Below, in pieces: positions 26,852 through 36,604 of a stretch of DNA of 60,460 nucleotides. Under the pieces are notes generated by a model. The model did not search any database and was not told the DNA's origin. It was given only the letters and a program-made list of their open reading frames with translations. The stretch comes from Bacteroidota bacterium (lineage in GTDB: Bacteria; Bacteroidota; Bacteroidia; Chitinophagales; Chitinophagaceae), in NCBI GenBank assembly GCA_005884665.1, contig VBAT01000010.1, positions 458,901 through 519,360 on the forward strand. The letters are read 5' to 3'. The position numbers and the translations under genes are program-made. Position 1 is the stretch's first letter, and each line of letters opens with the position of its first letter.

Positions 26852-27454
26852 TTGATTGAAAAACTCAAAGGTTTGACAATCCCGGGTAAAAATCAGCAGT
26901 GGCCGAAAGCATATCGAGAAATCGAAGTGAAAACAAAGGAGTCGGGTTTCACTATGGCCTCCGATATTCTTACCTGTTCCCTGCTTAGAACGCTGGCCGC
27001 ATCGAAGCCGGCAGGCAGATTTCTTGAGCTGGGCACCGGGACAGGCCTTGCAACCTCGTGGATACTCGACGGAATGGACAAAAATTCCGTATTGACTTCA
27101 ATTGACAATGATCCCAGGTTTTTGAACATAGCAAAAGAGTATTTAACGTTTGACAAAAGACTGAACCTGGTGCTGACAGATGGAGGCGATTGGATCACCA
27201 ATAACCAAAGCAGGAATTTCGATTACATTTTTGCCGACACCTGGCATGGAAAGTATCTTTTGTTAGACGAGACCCTTTCCCTACTTAACAAAGGAGGGCT
27301 TTATATAATTGACGACATGCTGCCTCAGCCAAACTGGCCGGATGGCCATGCTGAAAAAGTATCCATCCTGGTCTCTGCCCTGAAAGAGAGAGACGATTTG
27401 TTATTAACGGAGCTGAATTGGGCGACAGGGATTATGATTGGGGTAAAAAAATAA
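26852..27454 (+). CDS. Class I SAM-dependent O-methyltransferase-like protein
   Basis: The protein is 200 residues. FLELGTGTGLATSWILDGM is SAM motif I, TSIDNDPRFLNIAKEYL the acidic ribose-binding region, and FDYIFADTWHGKYLLLDETLSLLNKGGLYIIDDM resembles O-methyltransferases with a metal-free active site. A stop at 26840-26842 leaves the TTG at 26852 as the first possible start; the next in-frame Met is residue 36, so a TTG start is implied. It follows the locus terminator and is probably a separate unit. The substrate is unknown. Confidence 0.8.
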   Translation: MIEKLKGLTIPGKNQQWPKAYREIEVKTKESGFTMASDILTCSLLRTLAASKPAGRFLELGTGTGLATSWILDGMDKNSVLTSIDNDPRFLNIAKEYLTFDKRLNLVLTDGGDWITNNQSRNFDYIFADTWHGKYLLLDETLSLLNKGGLYIIDDMLPQPNWPDGHAEKVSILVSALKERDDLLLTELNWATGIMIGVKK

Positions 27455-27623
27455 AAAGGATGCAGGCCAGCTTAACCAGGCGGCGGTTGATCATGGGTGT
27501 ATCGTGTTTGGGAACAGTCGAGGAGGAGCGCACAATTATACAATCTGCCAGATTTGGGCTTTTTATACCAATTATTTAGTTTAGTAGCCAGCGATTGCTT
27601 ATTACGAACTAAACACTACCCTG

Positions 27624-28469
27624 ATGATCGAGCCAGGAATTGTTGGAATATTACTAATTGTTGCAAACATTGTTTTTTCTTACAAAGGGTTTACTAACAG
27701 CCTTTTTTTTGATGGCTATAAATTTGAGGTTGACCGGATACTTGTGAGCAAAGACTATAAACGGTTGATCACTTCCGGCTTCCTGCACGTCAGCTGGACA
27801 CATCTCATTTTCAACATGCTGAGCCTTCTCGCTTTCTGCGGGCTCCTGGAAAGCAATCTTGGAGAAATTAAATTTTTCATTATCTACTTCGCAAGCTTAG
27901 TTGGGGGAGACCTTCTTTCATTATTTGTTCACAGGAATCACGGAGACTATACTGCAGTTGGCGCATCGGGGGCAGTATGCGGAGTCATATTTGCCGCTAT
28001 CGCATTGTTTTCCGGGCTTGATATCGGTTTGCTTGGAATTCCGCTCTATATTCCGAGCTGGTTGTATGGGATTCTGTATGTTTTAATTTCCATTTATGGC
28101 ATTAAATCCAACAAGGGCAACATTGGGCATGATGCTCATTTGGGAGGAGCGCTGGTAGGCATGATAGTGGCGCTGCTATTAAAGCCGTCCGCATTTATAC
28201 CGAATTACTTAACAATTTTAATTATTGCGCTACCAACTGTTGCGTTCATTTGTTTAATAATTGCAAGACCACAGATATTGCTGGTTGACAATTTCCGTTT
28301 CAAAAGCCGGGCAAAGGTTTATTCAATCAACAGGAAGCCCAGGAAAAAGAAAATTGACGGACAGCAGGAAATAGACAGTATTCTTGATAAAATAAATAAA
28401 CATGGAATGAGTAGCCTCAGTAAAAGTGAAAAGGAAAGACTGGAGCAATTTTCAAAAACAGGTCAATAA
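27624..28469 (+). CDS. Rhomboid family intramembrane serine protease
   Basis: The protein is 281 residues with six or so helices. The Ser/His dyad is visible: GASGAVCG (Ser nucleophile) and GHDAHLGG (His). HLIFN, the conserved HxxxN of the second helix, and the preceding RLITSGFLHVSWTH loop complete the rhomboid core. A charged cytoplasmic C-terminal tail of about 70 residues (RKPRKKKIDGQQEIDSILDKINKHGMSSLSKSEKERLEQFS) follows and is common in Bacteroidota rhomboids. Substrates cannot be predicted. Confidence 0.93.
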   Translation: MIEPGIVGILLIVANIVFSYKGFTNSLFFDGYKFEVDRILVSKDYKRLITSGFLHVSWTHLIFNMLSLLAFCGLLESNLGEIKFFIIYFASLVGGDLLSLFVHRNHGDYTAVGASGAVCGVIFAAIALFSGLDIGLLGIPLYIPSWLYGILYVLISIYGIKSNKGNIGHDAHLGGALVGMIVALLLKPSAFIPNYLTILIIALPTVAFICLIIARPQILLVDNFRFKSRAKVYSINRKPRKKKIDGQQEIDSILDKINKHGMSSLSKSEKERLEQFSKTGQ

Positions 28470-28536
28470 AAGCATCCAATGTTGCTTCTTCGATTAATAT
28501 CTGCCGTATTCCGTAGCTTGCTGTCGATTTTCAATC

Positions 28537-29118
28537 ATGAGCAGCCCCAACCTCGTCCAGTTCTTCAAAAACTCCAACCTTGTTTCGCAAAAAGCAGCAG
28601 ACGAGATCGCCGCGACTTTCTCACCTAAAGAATTAAGCCGTCATGATTTTCTTTTTAAGGAGGGCAGGGTCTGCAATGATTACTATTTCCTCGAAGAAGG
28701 ATTTATCCGTTCTTTTGCCCACGATACCGACGGCAATGATGTCACAACTAATTTCTATGCTGCCAACCAGGTTGTGTTCGAAGTTTTTTCTTTCTTTAAT
28801 CGCACGATCTCCAAAGAGAATTTCCAGGCAGTGACGGATTGCAGGGGTTGGTATATTACTTACGAGCAGCTCAATCATTTTTTTCATTCCATGCCCGAGT
28901 TCAGGGATTTTGGGAGATCGATCCTTGTAAAAGGATTTTCCACGCTGAAAGAAAGAATGTTGTCGATGATCACGGAGACAGCCGAACAACGGTATGATGC
29001 GCTGCTAAAGACCAATCCTGAAATATTTCAATTCGCGGCCCTGAAACATATTGCTTCTTACCTGGGCATAACCGACACTTCGCTAAGCCGTATTCGGAAA
29101 GAATACTCCAAACGGTGA
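28537..29118 (+). CDS. Crp/Fnr family transcriptional regulator
   Basis: The protein is 193 residues. The N-terminal cNMP-binding beta roll (HDFLFKEGRVCNDYYFLEEGFIRSFAHDTDGND) lacks a full cAMP phosphate-binding cassette, as usual in the Bacteroidota group of these proteins. A C-terminal helix-turn-helix is present (LKHIASYLGITDTSLSRIRKEY). The ligand and targets are unknown. It stands alone between the rhomboid gene and the frameshifted membrane gene on the same strand. Confidence 0.9.
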   Translation: MSSPNLVQFFKNSNLVSQKAADEIAATFSPKELSRHDFLFKEGRVCNDYYFLEEGFIRSFAHDTDGNDVTTNFYAANQVVFEVFSFFNRTISKENFQAVTDCRGWYITYEQLNHFFHSMPEFRDFGRSILVKGFSTLKERMLSMITETAEQRYDALLKTNPEIFQFAALKHIASYLGITDTSLSRIRKEYSKR

Positions 29119-29170
29119 GGGCGGCGCTCAGCTCGCAGCTGGATGGCGGAAGTATCACTGCTGTGTCGAG

Positions 29171-29192
29171 CATCCAGCATCAAGCATCCAGG
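29171..29192 (+). repeat. CATCCAGCATC dispersed repeat copy
   Basis: A CATCCAGCAT-CAAGCATCCAGG segment after the Crp/Fnr gene belongs to the same family as 21460-21518. Confidence 0.7.
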
Positions 29193-29355
29193 TTTTCTTG
29201 CCATTTGCTAAGCTCACGGATCGATTCCTGGACTTACTTTGTACTGTAATTACTACAACGGCAAATCGCGATAGGAATCGTTGATCTTCGTACTCTTCAG
29301 GGATTGTCTGCATTAAAGAGATGAACGCTAACTTATCATTTTCAAATTAATCACA

Positions 29356-30116
29356 ATGAAAAATAATTTATCATTGCCCGCAGTGGCATGGCTATTGCTC
29401 ACCGTTGCCTGCATGACATTAATAATAATAGGTCTGAGAGCGATATTGAAAAAAACAGGTTGGGAAAAAAGGAGGCAGCAAAAGATAATGACCGGAACTG
29501 CGCTGCTCCTGTCTATATGGACGGTGTTGTTACTTGTTCTTTCCAGCAAGGGCTTTTTTTCAGATTTTAGCGCCCGGGACTGGCCATGTTGGTTCCCCTG
29601 CCAGTGATCCTGGGAATTGCTTTTTCAAAGACCGGATCCAGGTTATTGCAGTTGATACCGCAGCACTGGTTGGTGCTATTCCAATCGTTTCGCATCGTAG
29701 TCGAATTGCTATTGCTTGTTGCATTTATCAATGAAAAACTTCCTGTACAAATGACTTTCGAGGGAAGGAATTTTGATATTGTCACCGGGCTGTTGGCACT
29801 GCCTGTTGGATACCTACTGGCAAAAGGAAAGATTCCGGGGAAGTTTGCGATAGCTTTTAATATTATCGGCCTTGTTTTATTGCTGAATATCCTGGTAATT
29901 GCCGTGCTTTCCATGCCAACTCCAATTCGTTATTTCATGAATGAACCGGCGAACACGCTTGTGGGTCAGTTCCCATTCATCCTGTTGCCGGGAATATTGG
30001 TGCCAATTGCTTACGGATTACATATTTTTTCGCTGAAACAATTATTGAAACAAAGGACTGCCGACGTAAAGAAGCAGGGTTTGAATCAAGGGGTCCATAC
30101 AACTATTCCCGGTTAA
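29356..30116 (+). pseudogene. Integral membrane protein gene split by an apparent 1-bp frameshift
   Basis: The first part (29356-29607) encodes 83 residues with two membrane helices and KGFFSDFSA. The second part (29586-30116) encodes LVPLPVILGIAFSKTGSRLLQLIPQHWLVLFQSFRIVVE and MTFEGRNFDIVTGL, with four more helices. Together they look like one roughly 250-residue membrane protein of a family common in this phylum whose function is unknown. The frames join if one C is added to the CCCGGG at 29572-29577. This is either a real disruption or a sequencing/assembly error. If real, the second part could still be made from the ATG at 29586. Confidence 0.65.
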
Positions 30117-30186
30117 GTAAAAAAGGTGGAACACGCCTGGTCCAACATTAAGCGAATATTAATTAACCTCCTATTTTTCAAATGTT

Positions 30187-30217
30187 GTTGTGACAGAGTG
30201 ATTTAAAATTAACTTTG
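30187..30217 (+). promoter_or_regulatory. Bacteroidota-type promoter for the YncE/phosphoesterase gene
   Basis: A TTG (30188-30190) and TAACTTTG (30210-30217, consensus TAnnTTTG) are 19 bp apart, matching the -33/-7 pattern of Bacteroidota sigma-ABfr. Transcription would begin near 30224, about 20 nt before the ATG at 30245, which excludes the upstream TTG at 30215 as start. Confidence 0.65.
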
Positions 30218-30244
30218 GAGATTTTAAGACAACAGTTGTTACAC

Positions 30245-32659
30245 ATGAAGGTTATTTTCCTGGCTCTGTTCCTTCCATTTTTTGTGTCCGCACAACAAAA
30301 ATGGACAAATAAGCAACCTGCAGTAAAAAAAGTAAAGCTACCCAATGGGTGGAGCTTATCACCGGCAGGCCGCTCTATTCCTTTAGGCGATCTGCCATTG
30401 AATATAGCGGTGTCTCCTTCTAAAAAGCTGCTGGCAGTTACAAATAACGGCCAGAGCGTGCAAAGCATTCAATTGATCGACCCTGTTACTGAAAAGGTCC
30501 TGGACAATATTATCATACCCAAATCCTGGTATGGTTTAAAATTCAGCAGCGATGAAAAATACCTGTATGCCAGCGGGGGTTACGATAACTGGATATTGAA
30601 GTATGCCATAGGGAACCGTAAGTTAAAGCTTATAGATTCAATCAGCCTGGGACAGAAGATGAAGGATATTTCCCCTGCCGGTATAGATTTGGATGATACA
30701 GCTAAAAAAATGTATGTAGTTACCAAGGACGACAATTCGCTTTATGTCATTGATCTTGTAACAAAGAAGATCATTCAGCGCGAAGCTTTGCATGAGGCTG
30801 CTTATACTTGTTTATTGTCCGGCAATCGCAGGGAATTGTATATCTCACTTTGGGGAGGCAAAAAAGTGCTGGTATTTGATATCGCTTCCAAAAAAGTCAA
30901 TTCGTCTATCGATGTTGGTGAAAATCCCAATGAATTGCTTTTATCCAAAAACGGGAAATATCTTTTTGTGGCAAATGCCGGCGACAATTCTGTATCGGTA
31001 ATTGACATCGCCAAACGAAAGGTACTTGAAGTTTTAAACGCGGCATTATACCCCAATGCTCCGACCGGTTCTGCCAGCAACAGTTTAGCCCTAAGCGAAA
31101 ATCAGCAAACGCTGTATATCGCGAATGCGGATAATAATTGCCTCGCTGTTTTTGATGTCGGTCAACCGGGGATGAGCCGGTCAAAAGGATTTATTCCTGT
31201 TGGCTGGTATCCCACCAATGTAAAACTCATCGGCAAAAAGATATTTGTCAGCAATGGAAAGGGATTTCAATCCTTTGCCAACCCAAAGGGACCTAATCCT
31301 GTCGGAAGAAGACAGACTGTAAACTACCAGGCAGGCGACAATGATAGATCACAATACATCGCGGGACTAATGAAAGGCACCATGAGTATCATCGATGAGC
31401 CTTCGGCTATGCAATTGTCCAGCTATTCAAAACAGGTGTATGAGAACACGCCTTACACAAAAGAGAAAGAACTGAATGCAAAAGGCGAGCCCGGTAATCC
31501 TGTACCGATGAAAGTGGGTGGTTCTTCGCCTATCAAACATGTTTTTTATATCATCAAGGAAAACAGGACCTATGACCAGGTGCTGGGAGACATGCCGGAA
31601 GGAAATGGCGATACCAGCCTTGTATTATTTGGAGAAAAGATAACGCCGAACCATCACAAGATCGCGAGGGAATTTGTTCTCTTCGATAATTTTTATGTCG
31701 ATGGGGAGGTAAGTGCTGACGGGCATAACTGGAGTCTTGCAGCCAATGCCAATGATTACCTGGAAAAGACCTGGCCCACCAGCTATGGACACCGCGGCGG
31801 GGTATACGATGCCGAGGGACATAGGGATATTGCAAATCCTGACCGTGGATTCCTTTGGGATTATTGCAAAAGGGCGGGTGTAAGCTACAGGACATATGGA
31901 GAATTTATAGACGATCAAAAACCCAACATTCCTGTATTGAAAGGACATTTTTGCCCCTATTTCACCAGTTGGGATCAAACGGTAAGAGATACAACCAGGG
32001 CGAATCAATGGAAAAGGGAGTTTGATTCACTGGTAGCGAAAAATGCATTGCCGCAATTAAACACGCTTCGTCTTATCAATGATCATACAGAAGGATTAAA
32101 AGCTGGAAGACCGACGCCATTTGCGCATGTAGCAGACAATGATTGGGGCGTTGGGATGTTCCTGGAATATTTGTCGCATAGTAGTGTTTGGAAAGAGAGC
32201 GTGGTATTTATTGTAGAAGACGATGCCCAGAATGGACCTGATCACGTAGATGCACATCGCTCCGTAGCGCTGGTGGCAGGACCCTATGTTAAGAGAAAAT
32301 TCGTGGATCACTCGCTGTATTCCACCTCTTCGATGCTGCGAACGATTGAACTGATCCTGGGACTTCCGCCGATGAGCCAGTATGACGCGGCTGCAAATTC
32401 AATGTATAAAAGCTTTACTTCAGTTCCTGATTATACACCTTACAAGTCGTTGCCGGCAAATATCGACATTAACGAAAGAAATTCACGGAAAAGCGCCAGT
32501 GCCAGCCTGAGTGAAACATTTGATTTCACCAGGGAAGATCGTGTTCCCGATCTCCTGTTCAGCCAGGTGATCTGGAAAGCAGTAAAAGGAGAAGAAAGTG
32601 AAATGCCTGCTCCCAGGAGGAGTGCTTTTGTGATGATGGGCGATAAAGATGATGATTGA
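30245..32659 (+). CDS. Secreted YncE-like beta-propeller / phosphoesterase (alkaline phosphatase superfamily) protein
   Basis: The protein is 804 residues with a signal peptide cut near VSAQQ. Residues about 30-370 form a YncE-type seven-bladed propeller (YLFVANAGDNSVSVIDIAKRKVLEVL; QTLYIANADNNCLAVFDV). Residues about 430-740 are a PF04185-type phosphoesterase: FYIIKENRTYDQVLGDM, VDGEVSADGHNWSLAANANDY, VFIVEDDAQNGPDHVDAHRS give the likely metal ligands. Family members are bifunctional-looking periplasmic proteins with uncertain substrate (phospholipase C-like or phosphatase). A good promoter precedes it; repeats separate it from the GH116 gene. Confidence 0.9.
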   Translation: MKVIFLALFLPFFVSAQQKWTNKQPAVKKVKLPNGWSLSPAGRSIPLGDLPLNIAVSPSKKLLAVTNNGQSVQSIQLIDPVTEKVLDNIIIPKSWYGLKFSSDEKYLYASGGYDNWILKYAIGNRKLKLIDSISLGQKMKDISPAGIDLDDTAKKMYVVTKDDNSLYVIDLVTKKIIQREALHEAAYTCLLSGNRRELYISLWGGKKVLVFDIASKKVNSSIDVGENPNELLLSKNGKYLFVANAGDNSVSVIDIAKRKVLEVLNAALYPNAPTGSASNSLALSENQQTLYIANADNNCLAVFDVGQPGMSRSKGFIPVGWYPTNVKLIGKKIFVSNGKGFQSFANPKGPNPVGRRQTVNYQAGDNDRSQYIAGLMKGTMSIIDEPSAMQLSSYSKQVYENTPYTKEKELNAKGEPGNPVPMKVGGSSPIKHVFYIIKENRTYDQVLGDMPEGNGDTSLVLFGEKITPNHHKIAREFVLFDNFYVDGEVSADGHNWSLAANANDYLEKTWPTSYGHRGGVYDAEGHRDIANPDRGFLWDYCKRAGVSYRTYGEFIDDQKPNIPVLKGHFCPYFTSWDQTVRDTTRANQWKREFDSLVAKNALPQLNTLRLINDHTEGLKAGRPTPFAHVADNDWGVGMFLEYLSHSSVWKESVVFIVEDDAQNGPDHVDAHRSVALVAGPYVKRKFVDHSLYSTSSMLRTIELILGLPPMSQYDAAANSMYKSFTSVPDYTPYKSLPANIDINERNSRKSASASLSETFDFTREDRVPDLLFSQVIWKAVKGEESEMPAPRRSAFVMMGDKDDD

Positions 32660-32893
32660 TGCCGTCATTGCGAGCGGAGCGAAGCAACTGGATGCTGCAT
32701 GTAAGATGCAACACACTGTCCCATAGGGACGTTATATCGGTGACCACTACAAGGTGCACTGTTCTTATTTGCGCCGTAGGTGCAAAATGTCCTAGTATTT
32801 GTGCTGCCGCCTGATGGATGCTGGAAATTAGACGCTGGATGCCCTCATTGCGAGTGGAGCGAAGCAACTACCTTAGCGATACAATCGGCGATT
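32660..32893. repeat. Repeat-filled gap between phosphoesterase and GH116 genes
   Basis: Three dispersed families lie here. GTCATTGCGAGCGGAGCGAA is at 32664-32690 with a second copy at 32844-32870. GATGCTGGATGC-type pieces follow each of the neighbouring copies (near 32688 and 32816). A 75-bp GTCCC...GCGCCGTAGGTGC element spans 32718-32792 and has a homologue at 45888-45956. The open frame upstream of the GH116 ATG runs through these repeats and is not coding. Confidence 0.85.
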
Positions 32894-35464
32894 ATGAAGA
32901 ATCTTGCCATATACCTGCTCTTTCTTAGCAGCGCTGTATCTGCACAACAAAAGTGGCCCGTAATCAAACACTACGAAGGAAAGTTTACCGAAAAAATCGC
33001 CATGCCCATTGGCGGCATCGGCACCGGTGATATTTCCATTGGTGGTAATGGCCAATGGAAAGATGTGGAGATCATGAATAAACCCGCAATGGGATTTTAT
33101 GGAGCCCATAATCCCAAGCAGGCACCCTTCTTCATGGTGTTTACAAAGTCCGCCGATGGTGTCAAAAAAACAAAAACCCTGATGGGACCGATGCCCCTAT
33201 CCGATTATATTGGTTCGGAGGGAAGCCGAGCACCGAATCATGGCCTGCCAAGATTTGCTTCTTCTACATTTGATGCCGCTTATCCTTTTGCAACTGTTAA
33301 CTTGGAAGACAGGGACATGCCCGTGTCTGCAAAAGCAAAAGTTTTCAATCCATTTATCCCCGGCGATCCCGACGCAAGCGGTATACCGATTGCGGTAATA
33401 CGTTACGAAATAAAAAATAAGACAGATAAATCTCTTGAAGTTTCGGTAGCAGGTTCTTTGGACAATTTCATCGGCATGGATGGTTCGGTCGCGGAGATCA
33501 GCGGATGGAACAGCGTGATTTATCCATTGGGCACAAAAAATAATAAGAATAGTTTCCGGCAATCTGGAAATCTGGTCGGAATTTATATGACGTCAGATAG
33601 CGTGGACAAAAATTCAAGGGCCTGGGGTACTATTGCTTTGACGACAGAAAATAAAACCCCGGGAGACGTTATCAGCTATCGCACCGAGTTCAATACAAAG
33701 GGATGGAATTTTAATTTCACAGATCTATGGGATGATTTTTCGGATGATGGGATTTTCAAAGACCTGAATTTCCCTCTTAAATGGGACGATCCCAGGGGTG
33801 CGCTGGCAGTAAAGTTTAAGCTGGCGCCAAAGGAAACAAGAACAGTTCAGTTCTTTCTTACCTGGAATTTTCCCAACCGGATGAGTTGGGATGATAAAGT
33901 GGTTATCGGCAATTACTATTCTACAAAATATGCCGATGCCTGGGATGTGATAGAAAAAACGCTTCCCCAACTTCCATCCCTGGAAGCAAAGACGCTGGAT
34001 TTCGTCAATCTTATTGCCAATAGCGACTACCCGCAGCAGGTAAAGGAAGCAGCTTTATTTAATAGCAGCACACTTCGATCGCAAACAACTTTCCGCGACA
34101 GGAATGGGAATTTCTTTGGATGGGAGGGAGTATTTGCAGCTACGGGTTCCTGTCATGGTAACTGTACACATGTATGGAACTATGAGTATGCTTCTCCTTT
34201 TTTGTTTGGAAGTATGGCCATGAATATGCGAGAAACGGAGTATAAGCATGCGTTGCAGGAGTCCGGGCTTATGTGTTTCCGGGTCAATATCCCTTTTGAT
34301 AAGAAATATGAAGATCCGCTCGCAGCCGCCGATGGGCAGATGGGTACGATCATGAAAGTGTATCGCGAATGGCAATTGAGCGGTGACGATAATTTTTTAA
34401 AAGATTTGTACCCGGGTGTAAAGAAAGCATTGTCGTTTGCCTGGATACCCAAAGGATGGGATGCCGATAAAGATGGTGTGATGGAAGGCTGCCAGCACAA
34501 CACGATGGACATAGAATACTATGGTCCTAACCCCGAGATCGGTTTTTGGTATCTCGGTGCGCTGAAAGCAGCAGCTGCCATGGCGGGTTATATGCACGAT
34601 ACTGAGTTTGAAACAACCTGCCAGACATTATTCACTAAAGGAAGTAAATGGATCGATGAGAATATTTTCAATGGAGAATTTTATTACCAAAAGATCTGGC
34701 CGGTGAAAAGTTCAGACGATGTCGCGAAAGGCATTATAAGCGGAGGCGGCCGTTTCAATAATTCAGAACCCATATTCCAGATAGGGGAGGGCTGTCTCGC
34801 CGATCAACTGGTTGGACAAAATATGGCGCTGATCTGCGGCCTGGGTTACCTGGCTGATTCGAACAAGATAAAAAAAGCGATAGCCAGCATCTGGAAATAT
34901 AATCATGTAAACAATGTAGGCGAATTATTCAATAACATGCGCTCTTACGCGCTGGAAGGTGAAGCAGGCGTTGTAGTCACAGTTTATCCTGATCCAAAAA
35001 AGCGTCCTGCGATTCCGCTGTCATATGGCTTTGAAGTATGGACCGGGCTTGAATATACCGCTGCAACTGGTATGATCTACGCGGGAATGGGGAAGGAAGG
35101 ATTACAGGTCATTTCAGATGCACGTAACCGGTACGATGGTTTCAAACGCAATCCATTTAACGAGGAAGAATGTGGCAATCATTATACAAGAGCAATGGCG
35201 AGCTGGTCCGCCATACCGGCGCTGAGTCATTTTAATTATTCAGGCGTTACCAAAACTTTTTCCATTACGGCGAAGCCAGGTAATTATTTCTGGTCGAATG
35301 GACATAGCTGGGGCAATGTTGTCGTGACCAATAATGAAGCGACAATCAGTGTACATTTCGGCAAGTTAGAAGTACAAGCCATTCGCCTGAGCAACGGCTC
35401 AGAAGTGAAATTAAAAGAAGTGAAAACGATCACGGAAGATGGAACTTTGAAATTTAAACTATGA
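32894..35464 (+). CDS. GH116 family glycoside hydrolase (beta-glucosidase/glucosylceramidase-like), secreted
   Basis: The protein is 856 residues from the ATG at 32894, which gives a signal peptide ending VSAQQKW. The N-terminal domain carries IAMPIGGIGTGDISIGGNGQW, the GH116 opening. The (alpha/alpha)6 catalytic domain shows GSCHGNCTHVWNYEYASPFLF (candidate nucleophile Glu) and QHNTMDIEYYGPNPEIGFWYLGAL (candidate acid/base Asp), and ends with EVWTGLEYTAATGMIYAG. By family it removes beta-linked glucose or xylose from glycosides; the real substrate is unknown. The longer frame to 32780 passes through repeats. Confidence 0.88.
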   Translation: MKNLAIYLLFLSSAVSAQQKWPVIKHYEGKFTEKIAMPIGGIGTGDISIGGNGQWKDVEIMNKPAMGFYGAHNPKQAPFFMVFTKSADGVKKTKTLMGPMPLSDYIGSEGSRAPNHGLPRFASSTFDAAYPFATVNLEDRDMPVSAKAKVFNPFIPGDPDASGIPIAVIRYEIKNKTDKSLEVSVAGSLDNFIGMDGSVAEISGWNSVIYPLGTKNNKNSFRQSGNLVGIYMTSDSVDKNSRAWGTIALTTENKTPGDVISYRTEFNTKGWNFNFTDLWDDFSDDGIFKDLNFPLKWDDPRGALAVKFKLAPKETRTVQFFLTWNFPNRMSWDDKVVIGNYYSTKYADAWDVIEKTLPQLPSLEAKTLDFVNLIANSDYPQQVKEAALFNSSTLRSQTTFRDRNGNFFGWEGVFAATGSCHGNCTHVWNYEYASPFLFGSMAMNMRETEYKHALQESGLMCFRVNIPFDKKYEDPLAAADGQMGTIMKVYREWQLSGDDNFLKDLYPGVKKALSFAWIPKGWDADKDGVMEGCQHNTMDIEYYGPNPEIGFWYLGALKAAAAMAGYMHDTEFETTCQTLFTKGSKWIDENIFNGEFYYQKIWPVKSSDDVAKGIISGGGRFNNSEPIFQIGEGCLADQLVGQNMALICGLGYLADSNKIKKAIASIWKYNHVNNVGELFNNMRSYALEGEAGVVVTVYPDPKKRPAIPLSYGFEVWTGLEYTAATGMIYAGMGKEGLQVISDARNRYDGFKRNPFNEEECGNHYTRAMASWSAIPALSHFNYSGVTKTFSITAKPGNYFWSNGHSWGNVVVTNNEATISVHFGKLEVQAIRLSNGSEVKLKEVKTITEDGTLKFKL

Positions 35465-35466
35465 AT

Positions 35467-35510
35467 CGTCATTGCGAGCCTGGCTACCGGCAGGTAGGCG
35501 AAGCAATCTC
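35467..35510 (+). repeat. GTCATTGCGAG dispersed repeat with inserted CTACCGGCAGGTAG element
   Basis: The repeat seen at 32664 is interrupted after GCGAG by CCTGGCTACCGGCAGGTAGG and then resumes with GCGAAGCAATCTC. The 45604-45650 copy is interrupted at the same place by a related palindrome. Confidence 0.7.
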
Positions 35511-35523
35511 AACTTAAAACTTA

Positions 35524-35967
35524 TTACTTATCACTTAAAACTTCCACCAATTTCTCAAAAGTAGATTGCCATCCCTGCAGGTAATCGTGTTTTGAGGCCG
35601 AGCCTAAATTGGCATGTTCAAACCGCATCAGGGTAGAATTTTTTTTATCAATGAAAGAAACAGTCACCAGCGATTCTACTCCCGGTTCGGATTTCCAGCT
35701 CCAGGTGAAACTAAGTTTTGCGGGTTTTTCTACTGCAATGTAAACCCCACTGCAGGTATGTTCTGTGCCATTTGAATCCCTGAAACTGATCTCAAATCTT
35801 CCACCGGGTTGTACCTCCATTTCCGCGTTTAGCCCTCTACCGTTTGGATCTGATCCAAACCATTTTAAGATTAATGCTGGATCTGTCCAGGCTTCCCAGG
35901 TCTTTTCGATGGGAGCAGGGATCATAATTTCGAGAGAGACGCTGTCGTTAGCTAAAGGCTGTGTCAT
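35524..35967 (-). CDS. SRPBCC / AHSA1-like protein
   Basis: The protein is 147 residues. DSVSLEIMIPAPIEKTWEAWTDPALILKWFGSDP is the typical beginning of AHSA1 (activator-of-Hsp90 homologue) START-like domains, and the C-terminus HANLGSASKHDYLQGWQSTFEKLVEVL the typical last helix. Such proteins bind small hydrophobic ligands; no specific role is known. It is the last gene of a minus-strand run beginning at 37519, 27 bp behind the XAC2610-like gene. Confidence 0.88.
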   Translation of the reverse strand: MTQPLANDSVSLEIMIPAPIEKTWEAWTDPALILKWFGSDPNGRGLNAEMEVQPGGRFEISFRDSNGTEHTCSGVYIAVEKPAKLSFTWSWKSEPGVESLVTVSFIDKKNSTLMRFEHANLGSASKHDYLQGWQSTFEKLVEVLSDK

Positions 35968-35994
35968 TTTAAATCCTTTTCCCGGTTTAGACGA

Positions 35995-36603
35995 TTAGTC
36001 TGTGATTAACTTTTTTGAGACAAGCTTCCATTTATTCAGTTTGTCTTGCTTATAAATCCTTTCGAAAACTCCAATAGCGCCTGCCAGGGTATAGGTCGTC
36101 AGTGTTCGCTTCTTGCGATTGATCTCAGGAAAATAGACAATTGTTTCGCTTAAATATTTATCATAATTAAAAATACCAGCGACAGACTGGATATAAAAAC
36201 TGTACAGAGGTCCCTGGGTCACACCTGATTCCCTGATCACGGCAAAATCTTCTTTACCATCGAAATTGAAATCGGCTACTACCAAATCTCCATAATCATT
36301 GTCCAACACTTCAACTTTACTATGGAGGCCCGTTGAATAGGATCGCACATTTTCGCATTTTTTAAATACATCATGATATAAAAATGCGGAGCCGTACTGA
36401 ATTACCTGCACGGTCTTTCCTGACCGTTTATTACCAATTGAAATCCTGATTATGCAGGAATCGCAGTATACGGTATCTAGTTTGATTCTCCCCACGGTTG
36501 TTGTAAAAGTAAAGGCGGAGGACAAGCCTGTATGAATACACAGTTGTGCGTGTATAGCTGAAGTAATAAAAAAGCAGGCTAGGAAGGCAAGAAATAATCT
36601 CAT
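35995..36603 (-). CDS. Secreted XAC2610-like hypothetical protein
   Basis: The protein is 202 residues with a signal peptide ending IHAQL. DLVVADFNFDGKEDFAVIRESGVTQGPLYSFYIQ resembles the XAC2610 / FG-GAP-like calcium-loop pattern (DFNFDGKEDF). Such proteins report or bind unknown partners in the periplasm. It starts 1 bp after the cytochrome c gene's stop, so the two are coupled. Confidence 0.65.
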   Translation of the reverse strand: MRLFLAFLACFFITSAIHAQLCIHTGLSSAFTFTTTVGRIKLDTVYCDSCIIRISIGNKRSGKTVQVIQYGSAFLYHDVFKKCENVRSYSTGLHSKVEVLDNDYGDLVVADFNFDGKEDFAVIRESGVTQGPLYSFYIQSVAGIFNYDKYLSETIVYFPEINRKKRTLTTYTLAGAIGVFERIYKQDKLNKWKLVSKKLITD

Positions 36604-36604
36604 A

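Noticed and set aside
32780..32893. Upstream extension of the GH116 gene
   Set aside because: The extra 38 residues are encoded by dispersed repeats and would bury the signal peptide.
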